From: Dysidea avara
Lineage: Eukaryota; Porifera; Demospongiae; Dictyoceratida; Dysideidae
Assembly (NCBI RefSeq): GCF_963678975.1
Contig: NC_089272.1
Coordinates: 2,848,359 to 2,912,358 of the forward strand
Reading direction: 5' to 3'
Length of the DNA stretch: 64,000 nucleotides
Shown here: piece by piece, positions 24,126 to 33,484 of the stretch
Numbering within the stretch: position 1 is the first letter of the stretch
How the letters are laid out: the number at the start of each line of letters is the position of its first letter
The notes under the pieces: model-generated
What the model saw: the letters and a program-made list of their open reading frames with translations, nothing else
The model's database searches: none
Told to the model about the DNA's origin: nothing
Translations under genes and position numbers: made by a program

Positions 24126-25512
24126 ACCATGATCACCTTTTTGCCCACAACATACACCATAATATTTGTACATGGATAAAATGTGATATTACATAAAGAC
24201 CCTTATCTTTGAAGATAAAAATAAATTCAAATGTAACCTGCTTTCAAATTTAAACATTATTGTTTCTGTTTCAAATCCAGAATGGCTGATGTTGGAAATG
24301 GAAGAAATGGAATTCATGTTATCTACTGCTTATCACAGCTATTTAGTGATATGAGTTGGCAGAGCTGCAAAATAATAATTTACCCACCTCATTCAAGACT
24401 TCCCAGCATGCTGTCCAATACATGGCAGATATTAGGGATTGAAATTATTACACCCGTAAATCGGTTTTAACAAGCATGTGTCAATAATTTTTGATACCAA
24501 ATCATGAATATTCAAAATGTGCACTCAGCAAAATTTAAAACCACAAACTTCATCCCCTTTTCAGCTTTGAAGTACTATCACTTAGCAACAGTGTTGTTAC
24601 AGATGCTTGTGTCTGGTAGCAGCTAATCTCTGGATGTGACTACTGGACTGATTTTTTTGCATATAACTATGATCGTGTTCTACCGTATGCAAATGTGTGT
24701 TGGAATGAGAGTGTGCATGACAAGCATAATAACATACCTTTTGGTGGTACACCACAGACACACTGGTTGAAGGTTCTTGCAATATCACTCATCACTCCAA
24801 CCTGCATCTCTATCATGTTCTCTTGTCGTCGATATATGGTATGAGGCAGCTCCACACCAGCTGCTCTCCTTTGTGCTCTAACTGGTCTAGTAGTGAAAAG
24901 GTCTTGATCTGCTGTTATGTGATCAGGCTTGGAATTCTTCTGATCTGAAACCGAAAGAAAAGAGCTATACTATATTATCAAGAGTTCACCCCATATGAAC
25001 TCTTGATATAATGTAGTGACATATGGTTTAACCACTAAATAAATTCATAAGGGATTGTTCCATTGTGTCTCAGTATTCATAAGGGATTGTTCCATTGTGT
25101 CTCAGTGACTACTTGAAGCATTCTTACAGCCATACACACATTACTTATAGTGTTGGGACGGGAGTAGTACTGCTTTGGTTAGTTTCACAGTTTAAAATTT
25201 CAAAACAGTACCCTTGCTACTTTCTGACTTGAAAACAAAAACTCCATGCATAAAGCACTTTATTTGTTTATCTGTTTATTTATGATTAAATTACAGACTG
25301 ACACCTTTAACATCATGTTTATCATCACTGGGCCACAATCCAGCCATATTCTCCAGTGTCCTAATCTGTATTGAATACCTGTCAACTGATGATTGTAACA
25401 AATCAATGTTCAGTTTTGACTGCTCCCATTGCCAAGTGAGAATGACCAATGAATTCAAATTAACAACAGAGAGAATTCCAAGCACTACAATACTAGTAGT
25501 TAACTTGTCCAT
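2160..25512 (-). CDS. Type II transmembrane (MACIT-like) collagen, multi-exon, 3' end outside window
   Basis: Exon 1 (25305-25512) starts at ATG 25512 and encodes a 7-residue cytoplasmic tail, a hydrophobic anchor (about residues 7-27, IVVLGILSVV...) and a heptad-like stretch. Exon 2 (24738-24944) holds R89-P-V-R92-A-Q-R95-R96, a furin-like RxxR cluster, and ends with C131-V-C133-G before the first Gly-X-Y. Collagen exons follow: 18061-18123 (63 bp), 14646-14717 (72 bp, acceptor damaged), sixteen array exons (7404-13439 and on to 14318), 5493-5546 (54 bp) and 2160-2231 (72 bp, with GEKGCLG). All start and end in phase 1 through a split Gly codon, so any can be skipped or duplicated without a frameshift. 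Anchor + neck + furin site + triple helix is the plan of collagens XIII/XXIII/XXV; homology to them is inferred. No C-terminal exon or stop was found. The longest gap, 18124-24737, could hide exons I missed. Confidence 0.75.
2409..2689. mobile_element. MITE with TACCGTATGGAGG ends
   Basis: The left end taccgtatggaggcaaattttgg pairs with the right end ccaccaaagtttccctctgtaca. The interior has inverted tracts around 'accaaatttgcc'. The same ends bound the composite element at 19429-22000. Confidence 0.6.
5101..5180. repeat. 20 bp minisatellite, four copies
   Basis: The unit tggtggttgataacacatgt is repeated four times, with the last copy diverged. It lies in a collagen intron. Confidence 0.85.
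5493..5546 (-). CDS. Collagen exon, 54 bp
   Basis: Acceptor tttgtctcag precedes 5546 and donor gtgaggtgac follows 5493. It encodes six triplets, GDPGINGTMGEPGYNGSK, nearly the same as the exon at 18061-18123, which carries one extra leading triplet (GPK). The two flank the 45 bp array on either side. Confidence 0.85.
5679..5955. mobile_element. Foldback MITE family A, copy 1
   Basis: Long inverted arms: ggaattttcaactagagtag at the left and ctactctagctgaaaatt at the right. Inner arms share 'aataagaagtgtcatatccctac' and its complement. Other copies: 52785-52982 (truncated), 54873-55096 and 56907-57392. Confidence 0.8.
5956..6745. repeat. Dispersed repeat J, copy 1
   Basis: The sequence downstream of MITE A recurs at 57393-57960 and in part at 52983-53310 and 53985-54330. 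Shared blocks include 'tgttcaacccgttacacagc', 'gaagccatcacatgctac', 'tgaaaaaatcaagcccgtag' and 'ctttgtggtccctactat'. The 5' part is internally duplicated (about 6040-6130 and 6180-6280). A 141-codon frame at 6139-6564 lies here. It is broken in the other copies and is probably not a gene. Confidence 0.65.
6757..6828. repeat. 11 bp minisatellite
   Basis: The unit tgtattccctg is repeated about six to seven times without interruption, at the end of repeat J in a collagen intron. Confidence 0.85.
7292..7364. repeat. (CA)n microsatellite
   Basis: About 36 CA dinucleotides with a few cg interruptions, about 40 bp 5' (plus-strand sense) of the first collagen array exon. Confidence 0.95.
8061..8361 (-). 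mobile_element. tRNA-related SINE, full-length copy 1
   Basis: Read on the minus strand: a head with a pol III B-box-like ggttcgaggc (8233-8242 in reverse), a body with a hairpin around gtaggacc/ggtcctac, and an (ataa)n tail at 8061-8090. Copies at 9979-10272 and 11888-12183 sit at the identical position of the array unit. Confidence 0.75.
9267..9396 (-). mobile_element. 5'-truncated SINE, copy 1
   Basis: Body and tail only, without the tRNA-like head. It is inserted at 'gcaattat', with aattat repeated at the other side as a probable target duplication. The same insertion recurs at about 10437-10567 and 13849-13969. Confidence 0.75.
9979..10272 (-). mobile_element. tRNA-related SINE, full-length copy 2
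   Basis: Same sequence and same intron position as the copy at 8061-8361, with a shorter (ataa)n tail. Confidence 0.75.
10437..10567 (-). mobile_element. 5'-truncated SINE, copy 2
   Basis: Identical in extent and site to the copy at 9267-9396. Confidence 0.75.
11888..12183 (-). mobile_element. tRNA-related SINE, full-length copy 3
   Basis: Same site and extent as the copies at 8061-8361 and 9979-10272. Confidence 0.75.
13849..13969 (-). mobile_element. 5'-truncated SINE, copy 3
   Basis: Same site and extent as the short copies at 9267 and 10437. Confidence 0.75.
14646..14717 (-). CDS. Collagen exon 72 bp with damaged acceptor
   Basis: Matches the 2160-2231 exon (GEKGCQGLPGINGTIGPPGYNGSR). 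The base expected to complete the AG is changed: ...gttaacat precedes the coding sequence where the sister exon has gttaacag. An AG 3 bp inside (atgag) keeps the phase but would replace the leading Gly, interrupting the Gly-X-Y repeat by one residue. The exon may be used in that form or skipped. Confidence 0.6.
15285..15320 (-). pseudogene. Relic collagen exon
   Basis: The last 36 bp of a collagen exon (GPPGYNGST-like) with an intact gtgaggtg donor. The exon's first part and its acceptor are deleted: 'attgtac' joins directly to 'ataatacaaaactg', which in array units is intron sequence. It cannot be spliced in as an internal exon. Confidence 0.8.
15321..16270. other. Collagen intron, nothing recognised
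   Basis: About 0.95 kb with no convincing exon, RNA gene or repeat structure. The stretch at 15640-16030 is somewhat richer in GC than its surroundings, but its frames are broken. Confidence 0.4.
16271..16478. mobile_element. Foldback MITE family C, copy 1
   Basis: Inverted arms: aatgaagcagggatccaagc at the left and gcttggatccctacttcatt at the right. The inner arms carry 'gatgaatatgatggtatta...gcatagctcagtgg' and its complement. Other copies: 27206-27340, 46646-46828, 46890-47078 and 59711-59922. Confidence 0.8.
17096..17400. mobile_element. Foldback MITE family D
   Basis: The left arm gttgattaataatgattgag pairs with the right arm ctcaatgattattaatcaac. The inner parts pair around gcatagtgaaaatatgaaat. 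A left-arm relative occurs at about 45880-46010 and another trace at 59440-59560. Confidence 0.8.
17575..17960. repeat. Dispersed repeat F, copy 1
   Basis: Shares blocks with 26660-27050 ('ctgtaagtgttttcttgttt', 'gatgtctctaggatg', 'gggattcctact') and in part with 44820-45180 and 59085-59360. No coding frame is conserved. Confidence 0.55.
18061..18123 (-). CDS. First Gly-X-Y exon of the collagen gene, 63 bp
   Basis: Acceptor gtctcaaag precedes 18123 and donor gtgaggtgac follows 18061. It encodes GPKGDPGINGTMGEPGYNGSI in frame with the exon ending ...CVCGVPPK at 24738. Phase 1 at both ends. Confidence 0.85.
   Translation of the reverse strand, partial: DQKVILVLMVQWVNQVTMGV
19429..22000. mobile_element. 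Composite: MITE E ends around a 2 kb inverted-repeat element
   Basis: The outer ends (actgtatggagggaaactttgg at 19431 and ccaaagtttccctccatatggta ending at 22000) match the MITE at 2409-2689. Inside sits a second element with arms of roughly 390-420 bp at 19648-20065 and 21290-21675, ending in agcagtttcagcacgtgatc and its complement. The centre (20066-21289) may hold decayed transposase: a frame near 20240-20380 reads FTGAHTSLPNLGVPKATFD, which I find weakly reminiscent of PIF/ISL2EU-type transposases. That family call is a guess. Confidence 0.6.
22141..22778 (+). pseudogene. 3' fragment of a non-LTR retrotransposon reverse transcriptase
   Basis: Translation in shifting frames gives a typical LINE RT tail: KSNVMWFRG, then a KQKYLG motif, then LYYALPVWGPSLTQQ, LPFQNLIQFRSV, TRVKPLFVSPYRW and YKASDWWNSVPASLHNTINR before a stop. 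Interrupting stops and frame changes show it is dead. A 3' tail of TATC repeats follows. Confidence 0.65.
22957..23517. mobile_element. Short TIR element inserted in a TATC microsatellite
   Basis: The ends taccgtatagcgggttattttcg and cgaaaattaccagctatatggta are inverted. TATC repeats lie on both sides, consistent with insertion at TA in a pre-existing microsatellite. The interior is rich in ttcgaa. Confidence 0.7.
23517..24125. repeat. ~600 bp (TATC/TGTC)n compound microsatellite
   Basis: Alternating blocks of tatc and tgtc tetranucleotides with regular tatatc interruptions, the largest simple repeat in the window. The long open frames over it (YLSVCLSV...) come from the repeat and are not genes. 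Confidence 0.98.
24738..24944 (-). CDS. Collagen gene exon 2: neck with furin-like site and CxCG
   Basis: Acceptor ggtttcag precedes 24944 and donor gtatgtt follows 24738; 207 bp, phase 1 at both ends. It encodes an extracellular neck with RPVRAQRRAAG, a stretch likely to form a coiled coil (YRRQENMIEMQVGVMSDIA) and NQCVCGVPPK leading into the triple helix. Confidence 0.8.
25040..25105. repeat. Direct duplication, ~31 bp
   Basis: 'ttcataagggattgttccat' plus 'tgtgtctcag' occurs twice head-to-tail in collagen intron 1. Confidence 0.85.
25305..25512 (-). CDS. Collagen gene exon 1: start and membrane anchor
   Basis: ATG at 25512 opens a frame MDKLTTSIVVLGILSVVNL... with an uncleaved signal anchor and few charged residues before it. 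Donor gtgtca after 25305 gives phase 1, matching exon 2. The first Met is chosen because only a short hydrophilic tail precedes the anchor. Confidence 0.75.
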
Positions 25513-26659
25513 GTTTCATTATACTATAAACCTCTATGTATACTCCAATAACCAGTTAGAGGATCTGTTTCCTTCATATATATGCAGATAGCTGCCAATA
25601 TTATACTCCAAGCCTACATCACCAACTACACAACTACACACATTTATGTACTGTAGTGCACTAGTGTAGTGCAGGAGTTAACCTTGAGTTTATATAATAT
25701 TATACACAGGATGGACCAGAAATTTCCCAGACAAAAGATGACCAAATATGGTTAACACAGCACTATGGCCAGCTGGTCACTGCAAATATGCAATGAATAA
25801 AGCACATAGATTATTACAACAAATTGATAAATTAGTAGTTTCTCATGTTGCTAAGATGTTTTGTATTTTGCAGCCATTTTAACATGAGTAACTTGCTATA
25901 TTAGAGTAAGCATCCTGAGTCATGTTAGGTATCTAAATTAGTTAATCAAAAAACAAAAATAAAAAATTCACCTGTCTGGCATTTTGATTAATGGTGGATG
26001 AGGAAAAAAGTTTATGTGGCCTAATAGTGTAGAGATGGGAAGAGGTACATATCATTACATTAAAAATGCACACACACATATATATTTTTACCAAAGATAA
26101 TACAATTGATAAGATGTACTAGTAGCAGTCTGTTGAGTTTCCAGTCAAAAGATAGTAAAATTGTGTGGAGTGTAATAGCATTACAAGGGGGTGAAGGGTG
26201 CATGGGATGGACACCGCCTATAGGCTTCAAAATGGATGAGAACAATGATAAAAGGCTAGGCACAAAATTATAAGCCTGTCGGTCCACTTTTTATACCAAA
26301 GGGATGAAATTAAACTATCTGACTTTGGAACAGTTTGTTTAAAAGCAAACTTAACATGTACTTACCGTAATTATTTATTAAACCCTCCTCTTTTTCTGTT
26401 TTTTTTTTATTGTTTGTACAACATACTCAACTGTGAGGTTAAGTTTTACAGAGTACACATTTTGAAAATATCACAGTGTACAATATATATTAGGGATCAT
26501 GCAATGTCTTACAAAACAATTGACCAGAAACCATATACCTTCATGGCACCTTGGTAGCATTGGTTAGGTTAACCAAGCCCAAAAGTACCTTCAATACATA
26601 TGGATGACTCAAAAGATTTCAACGAAACTTAAAACATATATATTTAGTGGAAGTTTGCT

Positions 26660-27050
26660 TGCCTGCCTGCCTGCCTCCCTACAGTCGCAAGGCTAGAGGC
26701 CAAACAAAACAGCGCATGGCAACCATTTTATGCCACAATAACAAACTCATCAATGGGATGTGACTTTTGGGAGTATGCTCCCTCTGCACCTTTTATCTTC
26801 TTCAATCAAGCTGTCTTTGAAATTTCAAATTTTGGAGGTTTTTAAAAAATTCTATATCCGGTGACCGGTAAGTGTTTTCTTGTTTTTTATGCTGAATTCC
26901 ATGTTAAATGGACTAATATATTATTCCGTAAAGGTGATTTTTGTGGCGTAAGATGTCTCTAGGATGCAATTTAAAGGCGGAATTTCAGGCAGCGCACATC
27001 ATTTTCGGGGAATCCCTACTCAAACAGTACTACCGTACTGTTTGATATGG
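26660..27050. repeat. Dispersed repeat F, copy 2
   Basis: Matches 17575-17960 over 'gtaagtgttttcttgttttt' and 'aagatgtctctaggatg', and 59085-59360 over 'caaggctagaggccaaa' and 'tttatgccacaa'. Confidence 0.6.
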
Positions 27051-27205
27051 AGGCTCAAATATTTCAAGGATAATTTTTTTTTTGCCAAAACCTCAAAATC
27101 AGTTAAAATTAAGGCCGACTTGAGATATCCTAATATATTGGTCACCCTAATAGAATATTCACACGTATATAGCTGTATGCTCTACCAAAAAACCAGTATT
27201 ATTTT

Positions 27206-27340
27206 AAAATGAAGTAGTAGGGATCGATTAAAAGTAGTGAAACAAGAGATGAATGATGCACAACATAGCTTGGTGGGAAAATCCCTTCATTTGCATGAAT
27301 GTTGTTATAACATGCCAACGTAGGGATTTTCCCACCCATT
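27206..27340. mobile_element. MITE family C, copy 2 (truncated)
   Basis: The left arm (agtagtgaaacaagagatgaatgatg) and the central inverted part around 'gttataacatgcca' are present. The outer right arm is lost. Confidence 0.65.
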
Positions 27341-27776
27341 GGGTATGTTTGGTTTTCCGCTTTTAAACAAGCTAGCAGTCTAACGTGTTCAGTAGATATT
27401 ATTGCTGTGTTGACTATTTACCATAGCAATTGGAAAATGAAAGTAGCATAACAGGAGGTTACATTTGATTTCTCATCATGACTGGTCTAATCGAAAAAAA
27501 TTTGAAAAATGCAAGGCTGAAAGGTAGTCACAGCTAGCTAACTAGTCATGCATACACTTTATGACATGCAGCTCTATTTACATGAAAAGAACTGACCCGA
27601 CTCACGTGCTCCGTACATAGTACAAGTGTTGCCCATGTGAGCTGGAATCCATATGAGCTGTCGTCGTCGCCAGAGCAGTCGTCCTTCATCTCGAATTAAC
27701 GCGCAATCGGATTTATAAAATATTACAATAGGCGCTCAGCAATAAGGATTTTGGGTCACGTGTAACGAGTGGAGTG

Positions 27777-30700
27777 ATGTTGTGTGCTGTTCGTGCGGTC
27801 GTCTTGCTTGCCTTCTGTGCGGCAGTGTCACAAGCTGATAAAGATGCTTTGTGCGGGGGTGAGTAGTTTAACCAGTCCGAGTGTGTTGTGTGTGCATGTA
27901 CAAGTGTTTGGTAGTCACACGTGACCCAATAAGCTGTTTCTTTCTGGAGAGGATTGTACCGTTTCTATGCGTGTGTACAGTTTATCAAGTTACCACCTGG
28001 TCTGGGATATTTTCGTGGATTTTTTCTCCACACATATGATGCGTTATGTACACATTATCGCTATATTAAAAATTGAATGTGATAGCGTATGTCACTATTG
28101 AGGTGTGGTTGTTTCAGTGTAGTATTTCAGTCTGACCTGAATAGTCACTGAAATGTAATGAAATACTCCATGTATTGTGTTGCTGTTTACTGTGTTCTCT
28201 TCATACTGAAGTGAACTGTTAAACAGTTTCAAAGCTACACCAACACTGTATTGTAGTGTAGCTATGGGTCATTGCAAATGTACAGCACCTTCTGTGATCT
28301 GGGGGTATATTTATAACCAAGGCTAGTCCAATGAGATCTAGGTTTGTACGTTCACTACAAATAGGTCGGCACACTACACACACACACACACACATCACTT
28401 CAGCCTTGCGCCTGTCCATCTGTCCCCCCAAACCTCCTATGGAGATTACCCACATGAACAAGGAGGTGCTGAGTAATCCAATTACAACCTCTATAACAAT
28501 AGTGTAGCCTGGGTTATCAACCTTGGTTGGAAAAGAACGCTTGTGTGTATACATGAATTTTGTAACTCCCCTGCAATCCTGGCACAGGGGAGTCCCATGG
28601 TCTTCATCAATTGGTCTACAGGATACTGTGTTAGCCATCCATAACACAGTGTAATTAAATCTTTTATGAAGGTTAACCGTTTTCATGCTTCAGTAAATTT
28701 GTATTATGGTGATCACATCCTTTGTTATGATATGTGTGACGGCGTGCCCAGTTGGCTCCAGGTGTTACATTGCCAGTGTTGGGCTATTGTCTTCACCAAG
28801 CTAGTAGTGGCTCACCTGTCCCTGCTGAACAACAACACCAATGAAGTGACAGTGTGTTCACAACGTATGAACTTGTCCTGTTAGATGTATGCCTCATCAC
28901 TTGCTGGTATAATTGATAAACAGTTCCAGTGTTTCTCTTAACAATGCTTCTAAATGTATAGGCAGCTGGCCCAGCTAGAATCAGGAAAATCAAAGGACTG
29001 GGTAGTGCTGTTGTGTACACTCGTTGTGTGTTTGTACAATAAGTTATCCATTCTGAGTGTAGTTGTAACCTGTTGCTGTCTCTCCTGTCACTGTCTCTCC
29101 TGTCACTGTCTCTCCTGTCACTGTCTCTCCTGTCACTATAGCTTGTAAGATGATAATTGAGGAGCTGGAGTATTCCATAAAGAAAGAGAACCCCAAGAAG
29201 ATGATTGACGTATGATATGTGTTAAGTTTTTGTAAGGGTGAATGTTTTGTTGGTACCTAATATTCCCAGTCTAAAGGAGATCAATCATTAAACTGACAAT
29301 CTCCTATTGACAAATTGTTTAAGTGGGAAATTGAAAGGTTTCAGTTATGCGAGCAACTGGGATATAATTCAGACGATTTTGGGTTATGTATTCTAATGAC
29401 ATCGCAAGTGTTGGTATTGAGGACAGATTAATACATAGATGGGTAGTAGAAAAGACTAGTGACGATTATAGGCTGGCGCTCATGTCTTGAAACGTGTCTG
29501 ATTAGAGGTGACATAACCACCCATACTCTTAGATTGTACTCTTTATTGAAAATGTTGTCTGACACACCAAAACATGTAACAGTAGTAGTAAGCTAGTAAT
29601 GGTAGAGGATGTTCATGATAAAGTGATGCAGGAGCTCTTTAGTGACACCAACAGAGTACGTGGCTGTCCTAGTCTAAAAGAGTGAGAGTTGTCATGTGTA
29701 TCTTCTGGCTATGACAAGTGTTTGCGGTATCAGTAAAAACCAACCGCATGTTGCAAAATTGCATGAGCAGTCCCTCATTGCAATTCCTTCCACACTTTTG
29801 TAGAGAAACACTACTATATGTTAGACCACATTAACTGCCCTATAAAACCAGTGTGGCTTAGGTCCACCATTGCCAGGTAATGCAAGTATGAAATGTGGAT
29901 CCTACTACCAGAGTGTTAGTTCCACTATTCCTTGATTTACTTATTCATTTTTAAAAGAAAATATCTTTTATGCTTTTTGGGTGATAATTTGCATTCAATT
30001 ATACCTCTGTAAGAAAGTTGGATCAAAACTGCAACCTTGCATGCACAACATCTGTTGTTGCCAACATTTTACAGTACTACAATGGAAGAAATGACCAGTC
30101 TGTGAACAAGGATTAAATTAGTGCCGCTTTTTTTCTGATAATTTTGTCATTGAAATATTTTCCCTAACTCATATTTCCTCATATAAAAGCCGCATTCAAT
30201 TAATCACCTGTCTCAATTATAAGCCGGGTGGTTCCAGCACCATTGGAAAATAAACGTCTGGTCTCAAATAGAGGCTCTACTGTTAGTGGCTTTAATTGTT
30301 TCCCATGTTGCTGCTGCTGCTTCATACTTTTTGAGTTTAGAGCAGAAAGCCTTTTAAGGTATGAAGGTACTACAAGTAATCACGTGAGTAGTGTGGACAA
30401 GTCCTCAAGCAGTTAGTACATTCATGAACATCACAATGGGTGGATTGATGATTTCGGTATGTAGGAAATTGAAGAAGCTGCTATCTACAGATTGGCAGTG
30501 TATTGGATTATACACTTAGCTGGCTGGATAAGCACTTTTGACCCAGCCTGTAAACGGATAGGGCCTTTATTAGAGGTTTATTTTGGATTGGTCCAACTGA
30601 CGCCCGGCATTTAATCAAATTCGGATGGTGGTAGAACGGGATTGCTGTAATGGTAAGCATAGAAAACAGTGATATAGTGTGTTGCTATATAAGGCAAGGC

Positions 30701-32998
30701 TAGGAATATAGTTTCCGGGCTTATATACAAGGAAATACAGTAACATTTTTGCCAGCCCAGTTTTACCATATAACTCAAACAAAATTTATTCAGCCGAGTC
30801 CTAGTTGGCATTTGCCAGTTGTGGTGACTTTCCAGGCAGTCCTAGTTGCAATGATCGTACCATAATTCAAAATTTGCCATGACTTTGGCCTCTTCGTTGC
30901 CTGTGTAACAGTCAAAATCAAATAAAAGTTAACAAAATTTGTTTGCTTGGTGATATCAAGAGTAAATTTAACTGGCCAGGCGTTGTGTAAAGGAATGTCA
31001 GTAACATCACTCGACAATACCAAGATCCTATTGTAGCTTGCCACACATGCATCTGCAGCATACTCAGATGACAAAGATGAATGCACAGCCAGATGGACAA
31101 GAAGTTACCATGGCAATGAGCATATCAAACCTCTCCCTGATAGGTAGTGCAAATTCTTCGTTATTTGACTATTCCCTGGTCTCGTACATTGTTTTCCATT
31201 ATGTGTAACTTTAATGGAATTTTTACACTTACTTTAATGGGTCACTCTAAGACCACTATAACTTGATGTCATGAGCTCCTGTGATCTCCACAGGTGGGCA
31301 GTTACAGGCTTGACTCACAAGGTAAAATGCCAGGAAGTAGAAAGGTGGGTGTGGTGGTTGTCATGACAATGAGAAATAAAATTTCTTGTAGATCAAGTAT
31401 GCAGGCAGTGAAGCTCATGTGACTGAACTGTTGGAGGGTGTGTGTAATAGTGCCTCTGATTATGCTGTGTCTACTGATAGCTCTACCGGTGTGTTGTGTT
31501 TGTCAGTTTGTGTGTAGTGTGTGCATCATGTAGTGTGTGCATCATGTAGTGTGTGCATCATGTAGTGTGTATGTGGTATAGTCAGTGTGTGTATAGTGCG
31601 GCATGCATCGTGTAGTATAGTGCCATGTGTGTCGTGTAGTGTGTTGTAGCTTATGTGTAATGTTTATCATGAATAATGTGTAGCATATACTATCTACATT
31701 CATTGTGTAGTAGTTGACTAGTAACTTGTTGTAGTTTATTTATGCCAGTCAATATTCTCACAGGTAGGAAGGATTACATTCGTCTCAATGCTCGTGATGG
31801 AGAGTCGATCAGCATATCCAACGCTGCCATTGGATCAGATACTACTGAGTCTCTGAAGAATGCGGTAGGCACTTGTGTCATATCTTTGATGTGCAAAACT
31901 TGTTTTAACAACAACAATGTGTACGAACAAATACATTACTGTACAGTAGTTACCTCTTGAAGAGTATAGTGGGACCTCAGTTATCCGAACCTCTTGGGAC
32001 CAGGGGTGGTCCATAAGTCTGAAAAGTCCATATCTCTGAAACTGTATAAATAACCTTAAAATAGCATGAAGAACTTTTTAAAATATCAACTACCCTAATA
32101 GAACAGTCGCTACTCTAATAGAGCAGTCATTCCGTAGTTCAGTTAACTAAGAATCCAGATAAGTGGGATCTAGATAGCTGAGGTTCCACTGTTAATAAAT
32201 ATGGTGCGGTAGTCTTATATTAGGAAGATGTCCTACACATAATTTTAGAATTAAATGATAAATGCAGTGTATAAGTGGTGGAGGAGTGGAACATATGTAC
32301 TATGGAAATCTTGAATGTTTATATACCTTGAGGTGACTATATTTAGTGATTTTGTATATTGGTGAAATTAGCACATACAAATTTTAGCAAATTTTATGGA
32401 TTTGTGAATTAAAGTAATGAATTATTTTGCAGGTTTAGTGTGTACTAAATTTAGCGAAAAAGCCAGTCACTAAATTTAGTATTTTGTCGCCTTAAGATAC
32501 CTAGACAATAATGACAGCAGTAAAATTTAGTGTGGCCAGCTACCCAATAGGAGCACTAAATGTTGCACAACCTTGCATCATACAAATTTATGATGAACTT
32601 GAAGAAAAGGTTTTTTTTTTGTGGATGATAAATGTTGTCTTCTCACTACTTGTATAGTACAACATATAGTACAAGTGTTGTAATGTCTTTACCCGCCATC
32701 CTGTCATCACCTGTAGTGTCACAAGATAGTCGGGGAGTATGAGGATGATATTATAGACCTGTTTGTTGCTAAGACATTCAATGTTAAGAAAGAATTATGT
32801 GAAGAGATGACAGGTAAAGTATCTGTAGTGGGAGTGACCCTCATAACTGTATTGAAGGTAGCTATATTCTTTGTATCGGTATATCCCGTAATGCCATCAT
32901 TGTTGAGACAGTGTTCACATTAACTTCATAGCAGATGATAGTTGTATTATCTTACTATAGATTACTGCTCTTCCAGGAGTAACCGCTCTGAGCTGTAG
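27777..32998 (+). CDS. CNPY2-like: Canopy-family (CNPY2-like) saposin-fold ER protein, complete
   Basis: Seven exons: 27777-27858, 29142-29209, 31294-31344, 31392-31488, 31764-31864, 32717-32813 and 32961-32998, all with GT/AG borders and matching phases, giving 177 aa. Residues 1-20 form a signal peptide (VVLLAFCAAVSQA). Six cysteines (26, 29, 85, 134, 161, 168) fit the saposin-like pattern of canopy proteins. Family signatures are ACKMIIEELE, NPKK, Y-A-x-SEAHVTELLE, GRKDYIRL, VGEYEDDIIDLF and KKELCEEMT. The C-terminus is RSEL, an ER-retention-like tetrapeptide in place of the usual HDEL/KDEL type. Canopy proteins are ER-resident and assist folding or trafficking of receptors; that role is known for the family, not shown here. 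The exon 2 acceptor is formed by a 15 bp pyrimidine-rich minisatellite. The gene converges on receptor 1 with 486 bp between stops. Confidence 0.93.
27859..29141. other. CNPY intron 1, with an unexplained minus-strand frame
   Basis: A 155-codon minus frame (28219-28686) encodes a hydrophobic segment (TIVIEVVIGLLSTSLFMW) after a CQDCRG motif, but runs through a (CA)n tract. There is no sign of partner exons. It may be a gene remnant; low confidence. Confidence 0.25.
29075..29138. repeat. 15 bp pyrimidine minisatellite at an acceptor
   Basis: ctgtctctcctgtca is repeated four times, ending a few bases before the acceptor AG of CNPY exon 2, so it supplies the polypyrimidine tract. Confidence 0.9.
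29210..31293. other. CNPY intron 2
   Basis: 2.1 kb without a recognisable gene. A possible degenerate element has 'ataagccgggtgg' near 30218 and 'cgcccggcatttaat' near 30601. Nothing else was identified. Confidence 0.4.
31967..32191. mobile_element. pogo/Tigger-like MITE, copy 1
   Basis: The left end agtgggacctcagttatccg and the right end gctgaggttccactg are inverted and fit the CAGTGGAACCTC..TTATCC ends seen in two other copies (47836-48058, 56995-57208). It lies in CNPY intron 5 and contains two ctctaatagag-type motifs. Confidence 0.7.
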
Positions 32999-33484
32999 TG
33001 TGCTGTGCTGCTCTACCAGATGCGCTAATTTATTAGGAACATATTTTAGTTTTGCATATGTATCTTAGCGACCATTATCAGTAGAGTTATTTGATTGTAA
33101 CAACTTATCAGGCATTTGTTGAATTTTGGAATTGTACAATATTTCACAAGCAGAATTAGAATTATTTCAACAGTCCAACTGTCTTCTCCAAACAAAGAGG
33201 AGGATTGTCACATGTCATTGTTTGTCTTCTGATCTCAAAATTAAATCAACATTGACACCTTAGATCAAGCCAAGGAAACATCAGTTATCCATGCCAAAGC
33301 CTTCAGCACACACTGTTGCTACTTAGCACTTAATGCAATGCTTGGGGCCATAGTAACACCATTTTCACATAATAATAATAATTATGGTTATGACATGTGA
33401 CCACTTACTCCAACACATTATGCACAGCAAATGTGTTACATTTAATACAATACAATAACATTTAATACAATACAATAATTATTA

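Larger units (their letters stand above)
25513..27776. promoter_or_regulatory. Divergent intergenic region, collagen / CNPY
   Basis: 2.3 kb between two divergent genes. It holds repeat F copy 2 (26660-27050) and MITE C copy 2 (27206-27340). Close to the CNPY start is a CACGTG palindrome (27757-27762). No TATA box was convincing. Confidence 0.45.

Noticed and set aside
23399..24196. Open frames of 265 and 206 codons (YLSVCLSV...)
   Set aside because: They are products of the tatc/tgtc microsatellite, which has no stop codons in those frames; no protein-like composition.
28219..28686. 155-codon minus frame with a hydrophobic segment
   Set aside because: It runs through a (CA)n tract inside CNPY intron 1 and has no partner exons. 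It is kept only as a note, not called as a gene.
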